Shown: positions 27,750-36,796 of the stretch, piece by piece
Layout: every line of letters begins with the position of its first letter
Numbering within the stretch: the stretch's first letter is position 1
NCBI RefSeq assembly: GCF_016056305.1
Contig: NZ_JAECZC010000002.1
Coordinates: forward strand, 1-64,000
Direction: 5' to 3'
Length of the DNA stretch: 64,000 bases
DNA from: Amazonocrinis nigriterrae CENA67
Lineage (GTDB): Bacteria > Cyanobacteriota > Cyanobacteriia > Cyanobacteriales > Nostocaceae
Translations under genes and position numbers: made by a program
Notes under the pieces: generated by a model
The model's input: the letters and a program-made list of their open reading frames with translations, nothing else
The model's database searches: none
Told to the model about the DNA's origin: nothing

Positions 27750-28451
27750 TTAGCTAGCAAATAATCTGTGAGTCAATCTTTGATGTCGCATTTGCGCGAT
27801 ATCAATTGCAGGGGTACAAGACCACATTTGATTTAAATTCATGGATGCAGCTGTGTGATAGGCTTTTTCAATTTCTGGTGCTAGTTGCAATAAAATTTGT
27901 TGTGCTTGTATATGTCCTACAATACTTAAACGAATGGCTGCACCTAATAAACCAGTAATAAAGCTATGTAAAAAAGCCAAAACTGTATGCTGTTCGCTCA
28001 ACATTGCTACCCTACCAACTACGCCAAATATAATTGGATGTAAGCAGTGAATTTTACCTGTAGTAGCATCTTCATTAAGAGAATTTAATTGCACATCTTG
28101 CCATGTTGAACTAGCTACCATTAATAAAGCGCGTCCGCTTTTGCGTTGGGTTTCGCGGGTTTTCTCTACTAAAGTTTGAGCAAATAATTGAGCATCTGCA
28201 AGGCGTACTGCGTCTAAGTCATCAATTGCACTTCCCCGATAGGCGTGGATGAGTGCTACTGTATCTGTAACTGCTACTTTATTACGTAATAGTAACTTCA
28301 GAAAAGTTTGCAAGTCTTCTGAAGAAGTTAGTTGCTTTTCTTGTACTAAAGATTCTAGCCCGTGAGAAAGGGTAAATGAGCCAGAGGGGAAGAAAGAATC
28401 AGACAACTGCATTAAGGCCAGTTGTGGAGCGATCGCAGATCCAATTATCAT
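27750..28451 (-). CDS. ureF: Urease accessory protein UreF
   Basis: This 233-aa all-helical protein has the UreF signature [21 protein letters not shown] (split over residues 13-33). It forms the UreD-UreF-UreG complex that loads nickel into the urease active site and gates the GTPase activity of UreG. Length is typical. Its ATG overlaps the ureE stop by four bases (ATGA), indicating translational coupling. Confidence 0.95.
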   Translation of the reverse strand: MIIGSAIAPQLALMQLSDSFFPSGSFTLSHGLESLVQEKQLTSSEDLQTFLKLLLRNKVAVTDTVALIHAYRGSAIDDLDAVRLADAQLFAQTLVEKTRETQRKSGRALLMVASSTWQDVQLNSLNEDATTGKIHCLHPIIFGVVGRVAMLSEQHTVLAFLHSFITGLLGAAIRLSIVGHIQAQQILLQLAPEIEKAYHTAASMNLNQMWSCTPAIDIAQMRHQRLTHRLFAS

Positions 28452-28972
28452 GAGTGATGCTCGTGATGATGGTGTTGAGAAAAGTCGAGATGTCTTTGGG
28501 CTGAGTGCAGTTCGTAGTCAATTTTTAAGCCGGGAATTTTAAAATTATGGATAGTCGATTCTATGACTTCTACATCTGCTACTAGTTGAACGTAGAGTTT
28601 ATTATTTTGTAAAATAATCGGCCAATGGTGATTTCCCAAGACGTGACCCAAATGAATTAATTTGATGGGGTGTTGCGTAACTGGTTGAGTAAAAGTCAGT
28701 ACCATTACTTTTTCGTCTTGCAGATGAATTAACAATAATTTTCCTTGTTCTGTTTCTAAAACATCTCCTTCTCGTAACGACCAATCCCGATTCTTGACAA
28801 TTCCTACTGCTATACCAGTGGTGCTGTGAGTGTGTATTCGGCCTTTACGGTTATCAGTTTGACTGATATGAACTTCTAAAAAAAGTGCTGAAGAACGTGC
28901 TTTTTCTATCCGTTCAGATAAGCTGACATTTTCAAGAGAATTTCCCAAGTAAATTTGTGCTAGTTCAGTCAT
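28448..28972 (-). CDS. ureE: Urease accessory protein UreE (nickel chaperone)
   Basis: This 174-aa protein has the N-terminal UreE domain (about 1-80) and the C-terminal metal-binding domain. It ends in a His-rich tail, HHHHEHH, which can bind several nickel ions. The conserved interface His is in the [10 protein letters not shown] segment (about residue 108-117). It delivers nickel to UreG. It overlaps ureD by four bases upstream and ureF by four bases downstream. Confidence 0.95.
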   Translation of the reverse strand: MTELAQIYLGNSLENVSLSERIEKARSSALFLEVHISQTDNRKGRIHTHSTTGIAVGIVKNRDWSLREGDVLETEQGKLLLIHLQDEKVMVLTFTQPVTQHPIKLIHLGHVLGNHHWPIILQNNKLYVQLVADVEVIESTIHNFKIPGLKIDYELHSAQRHLDFSQHHHHEHHS

Positions 28973-29844
28973 AATTCATTGGGTAAAAGAGGTTGATGAC
29001 AACTGCGACGCACGCAGTTTAAAGCATATTTAAAATAAGTTTTGATTTCATGAGTTCCACTAGCTATGACTCTAATTACTAGTCCTCTATTTTTTGGTAA
29101 GATTGAGCTTGCTACAGTCACGCCATCACAGTTACCTGCTTCTAGATTTTCTACACTTTCACTCAATAATTTAAGGTTTGTATCTGGTAAAAGGATAAGT
29201 AAATTACCGATAACAGATGAAGAAACAAATAGTTGACTATTGGTAAAGGGATTAAGTTTACCTTCTAAATGCATAGCATCAATCAACCATAGTTCTCCAG
29301 TGGTAGAAGTCACTTGTAAACGATTAAAATAATGGTTAAACTGGTAAATTTCTCCCCTTGCAAGCCTTCCTGGTAAAATGATTTCGCTGAAAAACAGTTT
29401 TGCAGTAGGATGAATCTTGATATTTGTAGTTTGTTCTAAAGTTGCATCAGCAAATAAAATTAAAGGTTCTGGGACAAATTCTAAAGTAGCTTTTTCGCCA
29501 ATTTCAATTTCATAATTGGTAGTAGCTTTTGAGTCTGCTATCGGCATAGAATGCACTTTAGTAGCAGCTTGGTCAGTTAGATAAAGGCTAGTATTCGCTG
29601 CTAATTGTAAAGATATATTTAACTGATCTCCAGCAAGTAAACCTGGGGATGTTGTCATTATATAGAGGTAGGCGCGGTCAGAATCAGCATCATCGAAACG
29701 AAACACAGGAGATACCCGCAAAGGGTAAGCTGTATACTGATGGCTGATGATGGTTTGACCCAAGCGATCGCACTTCAGTTTTAACTCTAAGTTATTAGTG
29801 CGTTGAATAGTCTCTATTGGCGAAGTTAACACAATCAAACCCAA
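28969..29844 (-). CDS. ureD: Urease accessory protein UreD/UreH
   Basis: This 291-aa protein shows the UreD pattern: TSPGLLAGDQLNISLQL (about residues 88-104), LTDQAATKVHSM (about 113-124) and FSEIILPGRLARGE near 170. It docks on urease and guides nickel toward the active site. The start is 3 bases after the ureG stop. In many cyanobacterial operons ureD lies first, so its place after ureG is a local rearrangement. Confidence 0.94.
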   Translation of the reverse strand: MGLIVLTSPIETIQRTNNLELKLKCDRLGQTIISHQYTAYPLRVSPVFRFDDADSDRAYLYIMTTSPGLLAGDQLNISLQLAANTSLYLTDQAATKVHSMPIADSKATTNYEIEIGEKATLEFVPEPLILFADATLEQTTNIKIHPTAKLFFSEIILPGRLARGEIYQFNHYFNRLQVTSTTGELWLIDAMHLEGKLNPFTNSQLFVSSSVIGNLLILLPDTNLKLLSESVENLEAGNCDGVTVASSILPKNRGLVIRVIASGTHEIKTYFKYALNCVRRSCHQPLLPNEL

Positions 29845-29847
29845 ATT

Positions 29848-30480
29848 TCAGCTTCTAATTGTTGCAGCACTACGGAAAAGCACTGTATCCAAAATAAAAT
29901 CAACTACTTCGTCCAAACCTTCACCCGTTTTGCAATTACTATAAACAATAGGTTTACCTCGTCGATATATTGGCGCTTCGTAACGAATTAAATCTAAATT
30001 AGCACCAACATAAGGGGCAATATCAATTTTATTGATTACTACTAAGTCAGCTTGTACAAAGCCAGGGCCATTTTTGCGGGGAATATCATCACCTGCGCCT
30101 ACATCAATGACAAATATGTAAGAATCTACTAAATCGTAGCTAAAGGTAGAAGCAAGATTATCACCTCCACTTTCAATTAAGATTAAGTCTAATTGGGGAA
30201 TTAGTAACTCAAAATCTTTCACTGCTAAAAGATTCATCGTCGGGTCTTCTCGAATTGCTGTATGGGGACAGCTACCTGTTTCTACTCCGATAATTCTTTC
30301 TGGAGGTAAAAACCCGCGATTTTTAAGTCTATCTGCATCTTCGGTAGTGAGTAAGTCATTGGTGACCACTGCTACTTCAATGCCTTGATTCATTAATTTG
30401 GGGACAATACACTCTATTAAAGCAGTTTTTCCACTGCCCACTGGCCCCCCAATTCCCAGTCTTGCTGCTGATTTTGGCAT
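29848..30480 (-). CDS. ureG: Urease accessory GTPase UreG
   Basis: This 210-aa SIMIBI-class GTPase has the P-loop GPVGSGKTAL (about residues 12-21). It also has the ESGGDNLASTFS segment, the nickel-binding CPH motif in GSCPHTAIRED and the NKID guanine-specificity motif. It hydrolyses GTP to drive nickel insertion into urease. The start is 2 bases after the ureB stop, so the two genes are tightly linked. Confidence 0.97.
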   Translation of the reverse strand: MPKSAARLGIGGPVGSGKTALIECIVPKLMNQGIEVAVVTNDLLTTEDADRLKNRGFLPPERIIGVETGSCPHTAIREDPTMNLLAVKDFELLIPQLDLILIESGGDNLASTFSYDLVDSYIFVIDVGAGDDIPRKNGPGFVQADLVVINKIDIAPYVGANLDLIRYEAPIYRRGKPIVYSNCKTGEGLDEVVDFILDTVLFRSAATIRS

Positions 30481-30482
30481 AA

Positions 30483-31100
30483 TTAATTTCCTAACGGTTT
30501 ATTAACTAATCCATTGAAACCATAAATTTCACGCTTTCCAACAAAGGGAATTAATTCTACTTCTTTTGTATCTCCTGGTTCAAATCTAATGGCTGTTCCT
30601 GCGGGAATATTTAAACGTTTACCATATGCTTGTTCGCGGTCAAACTCTAACCCTTTCTTTTCTTGATAGCCATTATTAACTTCAAAAAAGTGAAAATGAG
30701 AGCCTACTTGAATCGGGCGATCGCCTTGATTACTTACTCTAATTTTAGTAATTTTTCGTCCTGCATTTAGTTCCAGCGGTTCTGCTTTAGTAATGATTAT
30801 TTGACCAGGAATATTTGCAATTTTTTCAACTTTAATTGAAGAAGCGTTGTTATCAAAACTTTTACCTTCAACTTGAATAACATTCAGATCGGGTACGTTG
30901 CTAGTAAAGGTTTTACTCCGTCCTCGAAAATCCTCGTATTCATATACAATAACTTTGAACCCTGCTGGCACTGTTAAGGAAGATAATTGATTATCACCAA
31001 TGCCCAACTCATAAATGTTATATTCGCCCTCTCCAAGTTCTTTGTTATTGCCTTGATAGTTTGCACCATCATAAATCACAACTTGATTACTTGTATACAT
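30483..31100 (-). CDS. ureB: Urease beta subunit with N-terminal beta/gamma-crystallin domain
   Basis: This 205-aa protein is twice the usual UreB length (~100-110). Residues about 97-205 are a normal UreB: IPGQIII, the core [48 protein letters not shown] and YGFNG. Residues 1-95 form a beta/gamma-crystallin domain with two Greek-key halves ([28 protein letters not shown]). Each half carries the microbial calcium-site pattern (N/D)(N/D)xx(S/T)S, as DNQLSS (36-41) and DNNASS (83-88). The reading frame is continuous with no stop between domains, and an ATG is not available exactly at the junction. UreB lies at the surface of the urease trimer, so the extra domain could project outward. Calcium binding and its effect on urease are inferences. 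Confidence 0.93.
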   Translation of the reverse strand: MYTSNQVVIYDGANYQGNNKELGEGEYNIYELGIGDNQLSSLTVPAGFKVIVYEYEDFRGRSKTFTSNVPDLNVIQVEGKSFDNNASSIKVEKIANIPGQIIITKAEPLELNAGRKITKIRVSNQGDRPIQVGSHFHFFEVNNGYQEKKGLEFDREQAYGKRLNIPAGTAIRFEPGDTKEVELIPFVGKREIYGFNGLVNKPLGN

Positions 31101-31211
31101 TAATAAGTTTCCCTATTGTCAAGTACAAACTTTAAATCAGCCAATCATAAGAAAAACCTACAACTAAACCTCAAAATTTTTCTTCCCTACTCCCTACTCC
31201 CCACTAATAAA

Positions 31212-31517
31212 TCATTCGTGAATTGGATTATGTACCGTTACTAATTTTGTGCCATCAGGAAAAGTTGCTTCTACTTGGACTTCATGGATCATTTCTGCTA
31301 TACCATCCATGACATCATCCTTTCTTAAAATCTCTGTACCCTCACTCATGAGTTGACTGACAGTTTTTCCTTCTCTTGCGCCTTCTAAGATAGCAGCAGA
31401 GATATAAGCCACTGCTTCAGGGTAATTGAGCTTTAAACCTTTTTCCTTGCGTCTTTCTGCTACCAAAGCTGCTGTAAAAATTAGCAGTTTATCTTTTTCT
31501 TGAGGTGACAATTGCAT
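31212..31517 (-). CDS. ureA: Urease gamma subunit
   Basis: This 101-aa protein is a standard Ure[27 protein letters not shown] is the N-terminal helix pair (split over 3-28). [19 protein letters not shown] and the closing [14 protein letters not shown] also match. It is the first gene of the operon. A 111-base gap with CCCTACTCCC-type repeats separates it from ureB. Confidence 0.97.
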   Translation of the reverse strand: MQLSPQEKDKLLIFTAALVAERRKEKGLKLNYPEAVAYISAAILEGAREGKTVSQLMSEGTEILRKDDVMDGIAEMIHEVQVEATFPDGTKLVTVHNPIHE

Positions 31518-31905
31518 AAAAGCTATCCTATGTTTAGCCTGGCTATTTATGAGTTTGAGTGATTATCTAGCCAACACATCAATTTACAGTAGACGAACTA
31601 TCTTTGATTCAAGTACTTTATACAAATTAATCTACTTTTTCTCGTTAACATGCTTTTTGTACTTACAAGTTTGTTATACCTAATAGAAATTAATAATATT
31701 TTATATTCTTTAAAGTTTTAACAGTCAGTCTAGGTGCGTTATGCCGTAGGCTAACGCGCCATCAACAATTCAAGGTGCGTTGCGCTGTGCGACAACGCAC
31801 CCTACATTTGAGTGCTGAGTAAAAGTCAATGAATTAGCAAAGTAGATTTTTATTCGTCTGAGTGTAAGCAGTTCATGATGGCTACTTATTGACCGATGAC
31901 AATCA
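31518..31905. other. Urease promoter region and dispersed repeats
   Basis: This 388-base gap lies upstream of ureA. A small palindrome, TTGTA-CT-TACAA, lies at 31657-31668, about 140 bases before the ureA start. A canonical NtcA box (GTA-N8-TAC) was looked for and not found in a convincing position. Position 31728-31805 holds GGTGCGTT...ACGCACC repeats, like those near 9036. The end nearest PAAR holds nothing recognisable. Confidence 0.45.
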
Positions 31906-32193
31906 TCAGCCACCAATTAATACAGTTGGTGCGCCTATTCCTATAACAGTAGTTAATGGTACACCAGTGACAGTATTAGCTCCAGCCACTTGAGAAGTCA
32001 CCCGCGCTGCTGGTCGTCCACCTATCAAAACTGTAAAAGAACCCATAACAATGCTACCAGTCACAACTGGCCCCGCCACAAAGTCGCCAACACAAGCTGC
32101 GGGTAAACCTGAAATCAACACATTTGGTACACCTGGCGCAGTAATTGGATCGCCTGTCACAGTTAAATCGGTAAGTCGTGCTGCTGGAAACAT
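31906..32193 (-). CDS. PAAR-domain spike tip protein (Afp10-like)
   Basis: This 95-aa protein is a single PAAR domain: MFPAARLTDLTVTG, PITAPGVPNVLISG, AACVGDFV, VLIGGRPAARVTS and TVLIGG at the end. PAAR proteins sharpen the tip of the VgrG-like spike and may carry cargo. No extra effector domain is attached. The gene follows the spike gene after an STRR block. Confidence 0.93.
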   Translation of the reverse strand: MFPAARLTDLTVTGDPITAPGVPNVLISGLPAACVGDFVAGPVVTGSIVMGSFTVLIGGRPAARVTSQVAGANTVTGVPLTTVIGIGAPTVLIGG

Positions 32194-32194
32194 A

Positions 32195-32278
32195 AAAATT
32201 AATTAGGGAATCGGGAATTGGGAATTGGGAATTGGGAATTGGGAATTGGGAATTGGGAATTGGGAATTGGGAGAATGA
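32195..32278. repeat. STRR array of GGGAATT heptamers
   Basis: A clean run of about nine GGGAATT (GGGAATTGGGAATT) units separates the spike and PAAR genes. Confidence 0.9.
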
Positions 32279-32281
32279 CAA

Positions 32282-34249
32282 CTAACAATTTAGCCGAATT
32301 ATACCCCCCATAATACCTACCGTAGCGGCACCATTAATGCTAACTGTAGCGCCAGCATTTGCACTAATTGAAGCACCAGCACTAGCACTAATGGAAGCAC
32401 CAGAATTTACACTCAAGGAACCAGCAGATTGAACACTTATTGAACTACTAGCTTGTACGCTAACTGTTCCTGTAGTTCTCATCGTAATACCGCTCGGAGT
32501 TAGTTCTATACTAGTACCCCCTACAGTTAAAGTAATTTTTTGAGTTGCGGTCAAGGCAATTTCGCCACCGTTAACACTAATTTTGTTAGTTGTTCCAGTT
32601 GTTCCTGATTTAACTGTCATGTCACCCGTTGAAGTTAAGCTAATAGTTTTATTACTATCATCACAACGAAATTTGTGACCGCCAGTAGTTTCTAATTCGG
32701 CAAACTGTTCACTGTCATTCAGTCGAAAATTATGACCGTCTGTAGTTTGAACATAAACACCTTTTTTAGTACCTTTATCTTCTTCCACAAACTGTAGTTT
32801 ATGTCCTACACGGGTTTTAAAAGTTCGTAGGCGCACTTTACCGTCAACAACAGTATCATTGACATTTTCCGGTGGTGCATCTGTGCCGTTCCATACACCA
32901 CCAATGACATAAGGGCGATGGATATCGCCGTGTTCAAAGGCTACTAATACCTCATCGTTGATTTCTGGTAAACAATCAAACCCTCTACCTGGGCCTGCTC
33001 CTATACTCACTACTCTAGCCCAGTTGCTCTCATGCTCTTCTGTCAAGGTAGGAAATTTTACTCTCACACGACCCCAACCTTTTGGGTCTTTGTTATTACT
33101 AACAATTCCTACTAATAAAGTTTGTCCTGGTTGCAGATGGGTTTGGGGTGATAGACTACCTAAAAGGTCACTAGAGCGTAAGCCGCGTACACTGAATTCT
33201 GTAGTATAAATTCTTTCGTGGAATAAGTGACGAGTTTCAGTGACGTAGTAGCTACCGCTGTAATTGCCCATGTCTGTGAGCTTTACTACCCTTCCCGGTC
33301 TGATGTTGGGATTTCCTTCGCCTTTGGCATCAGCATAGACAAATTCTCCGCCAAGTTCATTACACAAAGCTTGAGCTATTTTTTGAGCTTCGTTGGCGCT
33401 GAACACTGGCTGATCCACTACAATCATCTTTGGCTGGATGCTAAACTTAGTGCTGGTTTTACTACCTGTGCCGTTTGCTGTGGTAGTAATTACTTGTTCT
33501 GTTGATGCTGTAGAGACAATTGGTTGCTTTGTAGTGTAGTCCCAACCGCGCACTTCTACAGAACTCACTTGTTCAGCACTGGTAACTCGGACGCGGAAGT
33601 TGTGTATGTCTTCCAGCCATTTGAGACTCAAGGTTTGGTCTTTTGTCGGCTGGCGAAAGTTGAGTTTGTCATCTTGAACATACAACTCAAAGCCTAAGCG
33701 GGCTGCTCTTTCTCGCAAGAACTCCATGTTAGTCTGATTTTCTTGAAAGACGTAATCGTGAATAATGCTGGTAGAAGTAATTGTGCCAGTAGCAATTCCT
33801 GTTTCTTTTGCAATCTGATTTACGATGTCGCTATCATTCATATTTTGGAATGAGCGATTATAACGTCCCCGATGCAGACGATGAGAAATATCATAACCAC
33901 GAATGATGATAGGAGCCTGAGACTTTTCAGTAAACTCAGTTTCTATGGCTGTAATTTCTCCATCTAATACATATTCCTGTTCCGCAGTTTCAAAGTCTAC
34001 GTTTTCCGTCGTACTGGAGACGAAACCAATTTTAATTTTCTTACCAATTGCAAATAAGCTTTGGTGTCGCCAAGTTTCGTCTTCTGTGCGTCCGGGAAAA
34101 TAATCGTTTTTGATTACCAGGGTGAACATTCCCGGTAGATGAAGGCTTTCTTCTACGGAAATTTGCAAAATGTCGTTGAGCAAATCAGTGGAAGCATTAG
34201 CACCATCAATTTGTAACAGCGGTTCGGGTATGTAACGGACTGCGGGCAT
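32282..34249 (-). CDS. VgrG-like spike protein (gp27-gp5 fusion, Afp8-like)
   Basis: I take the ATG at 34249 ([15 protein letters not shown], 655 aa); an upstream in-frame start would add 21 atypical residues. Residues about 1-340 form the gp27-like hub ([46 protein letters not shown]). Residues about 360-470 form the gp5-like OB fold ([22 protein letters not shown], split, then [22 protein letters not shown]). The tail from about 570 is an Ala/Ser/Gly/Thr-rich repeat that should fold as the triple-stranded beta-helix of the spike shaft. It is followed by the PAAR gene. No enzymatic extension is present. Confidence 0.93.
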   Translation of the reverse strand: MPAVRYIPEPLLQIDGANASTDLLNDILQISVEESLHLPGMFTLVIKNDYFPGRTEDETWRHQSLFAIGKKIKIGFVSSTTENVDFETAEQEYVLDGEITAIETEFTEKSQAPIIIRGYDISHRLHRGRYNRSFQNMNDSDIVNQIAKETGIATGTITSTSIIHDYVFQENQTNMEFLRERAARLGFELYVQDDKLNFRQPTKDQTLSLKWLEDIHNFRVRVTSAEQVSSVEVRGWDYTTKQPIVSTASTEQVITTTANGTGSKTSTKFSIQPKMIVVDQPVFSANEAQKIAQALCNELGGEFVYADAKGEGNPNIRPGRVVKLTDMGNYSGSYYVTETRHLFHERIYTTEFSVRGLRSSDLLGSLSPQTHLQPGQTLLVGIVSNNKDPKGWGRVRVKFPTLTEEHESNWARVVSIGAGPGRGFDCLPEINDEVLVAFEHGDIHRPYVIGGVWNGTDAPPENVNDTVVDGKVRLRTFKTRVGHKLQFVEEDKGTKKGVYVQTTDGHNFRLNDSEQFAELETTGGHKFRCDDSNKTISLTSTGDMTVKSGTTGTTNKISVNGGEIALTATQKITLTVGGTSIELTPSGITMRTTGTVSVQASSSISVQSAGSLSVNSGASISASAGASISANAGATVSINGAATVGIMGGIIRLNC

Positions 34250-34415
34250 ACATATCCTAAGAGTTGATTGACAATAGCCTATTAGGATATGTGATTGTGT
34301 CCTATTCCCCAAAGGTCGAATTAATAGAGCAGGGGTGCAGGGGTGCGGGTGTGCAACGTTTTATACTGAAGTTTGCCTAGCTGCAAAAACTTGTTGTGCT
34401 GTTAGTTGTAAATTG

Positions 34416-34566
34416 ACGTGAGTTGGATGAACCTCTCCCCAACCCCTCTCCGACGCGGAGAGGGGCTTTAATATTCTAGGTAAAGAATAAAAAACAACCT
34501 TTTAAGCCTCTCTCATTTTAGGGTAGAGGTTTGGAGAGGGGTCTTTTAAATCTATCAAACTCACGT
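34416..34566. mobile_element. MITE-like element, copy 1
   Basis: A 151-base element bounded by terminal inverted repeats ACGTGAGTT (34416-34424) and AACTCACGT (34558-34566). Inside it is a strong hairpin, CCCCTCTCCGACGCGGAGAGGGG. A related 152-base element in inverted orientation lies at 45575-45726. No reading frame is present, so it would be mobilised in trans. Confidence 0.7.
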
Positions 34567-34606
34567 TTATATAGACTTGACAAAATTTTGAGTAATGTAA
34601 CACATA

Positions 34607-35032
34607 TTATATTGTTGCTGGTTTATTTCCATTTCCGTTGCTGTCCACACTGGAAGTTAATGAGGGTTGCTGTGAACTGGAAGTTGGTGATTCGCCTCGC
34701 AGTCCCTTGTGGCGCTGGTTTTTTGGAACTCCTCCCGCCATGCCATACTCTACACTGCTTTTGCCATATCGAGTTGCAACTGCCAATAGCATGTGTTCTG
34801 CCATATCTGCCAATTGGCGTTCTGTTTCTAGCATTTCACGATAAAATTTATCTAAGCTGGAAAGGGCTGTGTTGTATGTATTCTCTTTGCTTCGCATCGT
34901 CTCAATTAGAGTTGAGAAGGCAGTTAGGGTGAGTCCGCTGTCTAAATCTAAATTTGGATCGATGGACTTGATACCAGCAGCACGGCGTACTGCTTTTTCT
35001 AATACTTTAGAAGTTCTTTTTTGGCGGGCCAT
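34607..35032 (-). CDS. Conserved cyanobacterial protein of unknown function
   Basis: I take the ATG at 35032 (MARQKRTSKVLEKAVRRAAG, 141 aa). The first ~110 residues are helical and start with a basic patch. They continue IDPNLDLDSGLTLTAF, then a coiled-coil-like segment (TYNTALSSLDKFYREMLETE) and SVEYGMAGGVPK. The last ~30 residues are Ser/Asn-rich and look disordered. Similar small proteins occur widely in cyanobacteria, but I know of no function. Its position upstream of the spike gene may be coincidental, as a MITE-like element lies between them. Confidence 0.7.
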   Translation of the reverse strand: MARQKRTSKVLEKAVRRAAGIKSIDPNLDLDSGLTLTAFSTLIETMRSKENTYNTALSSLDKFYREMLETERQLADMAEHMLLAVATRYGKSSVEYGMAGGVPKNQRHKGLRGESPTSSSQQPSLTSSVDSNGNGNKPATI

Positions 35033-35207
35033 GATATACACCTTGTAATATACGACTAATATTCTTTACCTTAAGAAACTTCCGTATTGATCGGCTTGAG
35101 AGAATTTTGGCAAATCTGCAACGGTTTTTGCTACAAGCCTAACAGTTGTTATCAGTGCAGGAATTACTGAAATGAGTTAGCAATCAGGTAAATTTGAAAA
35201 CAAGTTA

Positions 35208-35455
35208 CCTATTTACCTGCGCGTTCTACTGAAATGAGTGCGTGATCTACCGAAATGAGTAGGTGATCGCTAATACTGAGAAGCCAATATGCCTTTTTGC
35301 CTGCGCGTTTTACTGAAATGAGTGCGTGATCTACCGAAATGAGTAGGCGATCGCTAATATTGAGAAGCCAATATGCCTTTTTGCCTGCGCGTTTTACTGA
35401 AATGAGAAGGCGATCGCTGATATTGAGAAGCCAATATGCCTTTTTGCTTACTAAA
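35208..35455. repeat. 84-bp tandem repeats (about 2.7 units)
   Basis: Units begin CTGCGCGTT at 35217, 35301 and 35385, a period of exactly 84 bases. The third unit lacks about 30 bases. Each unit contains one or two ACTGAAATGAGT/ACCGAAATGAGT motifs, a GCGATCGC-like HIP1 site and AAGCCAATATGCCTTTTTGC. Because 84 is divisible by three, minus-strand translation stays open across the array (KKAYWLLNISDRLLISV units), but there is no other support for coding. Confidence 0.8.
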
Positions 35456-35521
35456 ATCAAAAGTTGCTCAGAACAGATTAGTTCAATCGTTAACAGTAAG
35501 AGCGATCGCCCAAAACATAAC

Positions 35522-36085
35522 TTACTCTTGCAACCAGCCAAACAAGTCTGCTACAGTCAGGTTAAAATCTTTGGCAAATTCTGGCACTGGTAAACGTGTT
35601 TCTGGTTCATCGTAAAAAGTAGTTGGTTGATCTGGCAAGTAAACAAACACAGATTCTTCCTCTGGGTCAATTAACCAACCCATCTGAGTTTCATACTTGA
35701 GACAATGCAAAATATTTTTAGTAACTTTAGTTTGATTTTGGTCAGGAGATAAAATTTCAATTGTCCAATCTGGGGCAATTGCGAAGATGTTAGCAACCCC
35801 TCCATTTTCTTTACGCGGGATTCTTTCCCACAAAAACACAGAAATGTCAGTTACAATTGAGCGTCCACCAAAAGTACAGCGAAGTTCACAGAAAGCCCTT
35901 GCAATTTGTTTGGGTTTTACAACTAAGTTAATTGCAGGTGCTAACTCAGTTTGAATGACGCTATGTTCTCCTTGTGGCATCGGTTTTTTGATAACACGCC
36001 CATCAATATATTCGCTGGGAGGTTGCGTTTCTGGCAGCTTGAGGAATTCGTTTAAAGTTAAGGATTGAGCAGGAATCTGTACCAT
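35522..36085 (-). CDS. Uma2 family protein (PD-(D/E)xK-like)
   Basis: This 187-aa protein is a typical Uma2 domain: LTLNEFLKLPETQPPSEYIDG (about 8-28), then the acidic pair TDISVF and PDWTIEILSPDQ, and GWLIDPEEESVFVY. Uma2 proteins have a restriction-endonuclease-like fold and are hugely expanded in cyanobacteria; no biological role is established. The Lys after the ILSP motif is replaced in context by TKNILHC, so catalysis is uncertain. A paralogue of the same subtype lies at 44965-45555. Confidence 0.88.
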   Translation of the reverse strand: MVQIPAQSLTLNEFLKLPETQPPSEYIDGRVIKKPMPQGEHSVIQTELAPAINLVVKPKQIARAFCELRCTFGGRSIVTDISVFLWERIPRKENGGVANIFAIAPDWTIEILSPDQNQTKVTKNILHCLKYETQMGWLIDPEEESVFVYLPDQPTTFYDEPETRLPVPEFAKDFNLTVADLFGWLQE

Positions 36086-36227
36086 TTAAAATTTCCTTAA
36101 CAGGGGTAATACTATTTCACTAAATTAATGATACAAATAATTTCTCCCCTGCCCCCCTGCCCCTCTGCTTGCCTAAATGTATCAACTTTAAAGTAAAACG
36201 CTATGAGTTATTATGAATTAACCTTGC

Positions 36228-36746
36228 CTATTTGGAGGATCGACCACCACCTGTACGGTTGACGCTGGTAGGAGTACTCATACTTGGTTGGGAAAAAGAT
36301 TCATCTACTTCTTCTAAAGTTAAGCTAACTTTCGCCCGTACTGGGGTACCATCAGGCAAAAACATAGTCAAACTGTAGTTAAGGGTTTTGACGAAACAAC
36401 GCAGATATTGTTGAGCGCCCCAGGTAAATATATAAACTGGTGGACGTTTTTTTGCACCTGATCCTGATTCGGCGAAGCTAACAGCTTTCTCAAAATTTTT
36501 AATGTGTGTGAGGACGCTGCTACCAGCTTCATAGGTATCAAGTATAATGTTGCTAATTGTCAAGCTACAAGGTTCTGGATAAGCAAAACTGACTTTAGGC
36601 AATCCTTTATCTGTACGAGCAGCACCTTCTTTATTAACAGTAAATTGCCGTGAGAAGTCTAACTGAGTAGGGTTGAACATAAACTCAATATCTGGTGCTG
36701 CTCCTTCTAGGGCAATTAGTTTGGCTTTAACTAGATTAGTTGTCAT
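36228..36746 (-). CDS. CIS tube/baseplate adaptor protein, Cis7-like N-terminal domain
   Basis: I take the ATG at 36746 (MTTNLVKAKLIALEGA, 172 aa). It matches the CIS tube protein N-terminal domain found in Afp7-like proteins: EFMFNPTQLDFSRQFTV (about residues 23-39), then VFTWGAQ-like IFTWGAQQYLRCFVKTLNY and GTPVRAKVSLTLEEV. The usual LysM domain is missing; after residue 155 there is only a short Ser/Gly/Arg tail. It should link the inner tube to the baseplate hub. It is downstream of the 280-aa protein and gp19-like genes on the same strand. Confidence 0.85.
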   Translation of the reverse strand: MTTNLVKAKLIALEGAAPDIEFMFNPTQLDFSRQFTVNKEGAARTDKGLPKVSFAYPEPCSLTISNIILDTYEAGSSVLTHIKNFEKAVSFAESGSGAKKRPPVYIFTWGAQQYLRCFVKTLNYSLTMFLPDGTPVRAKVSLTLEEVDESFSQPSMSTPTSVNRTGGGRSSK

Positions 36747-36796
36747 AATTAATTTTGATAAATTTAAATGTAATTTTGCCAATTAAAAAATAGCTT

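Noticed and set aside
27038-27757. Multiple plus-strand open frames opposite ureC
   Set aside because: They are antisense shadows of the strongly conserved ureC coding sequence.
31518-31750. NtcA nitrogen-control site in front of ureA
   Set aside because: No GTA-N8-TAC with a suitable -10 box was found. Only a short TTGTA-CT-TACAA palindrome is present, which does not fit the NtcA spacing.
35209-35541. 110-codon minus-strand frame made of 28-residue repeats
   Set aside because: It is produced by an 84-bp tandem repeat whose length is divisible by three, and it overlaps the end of the Uma2 gene. It is kept only as a repeat feature and finding.
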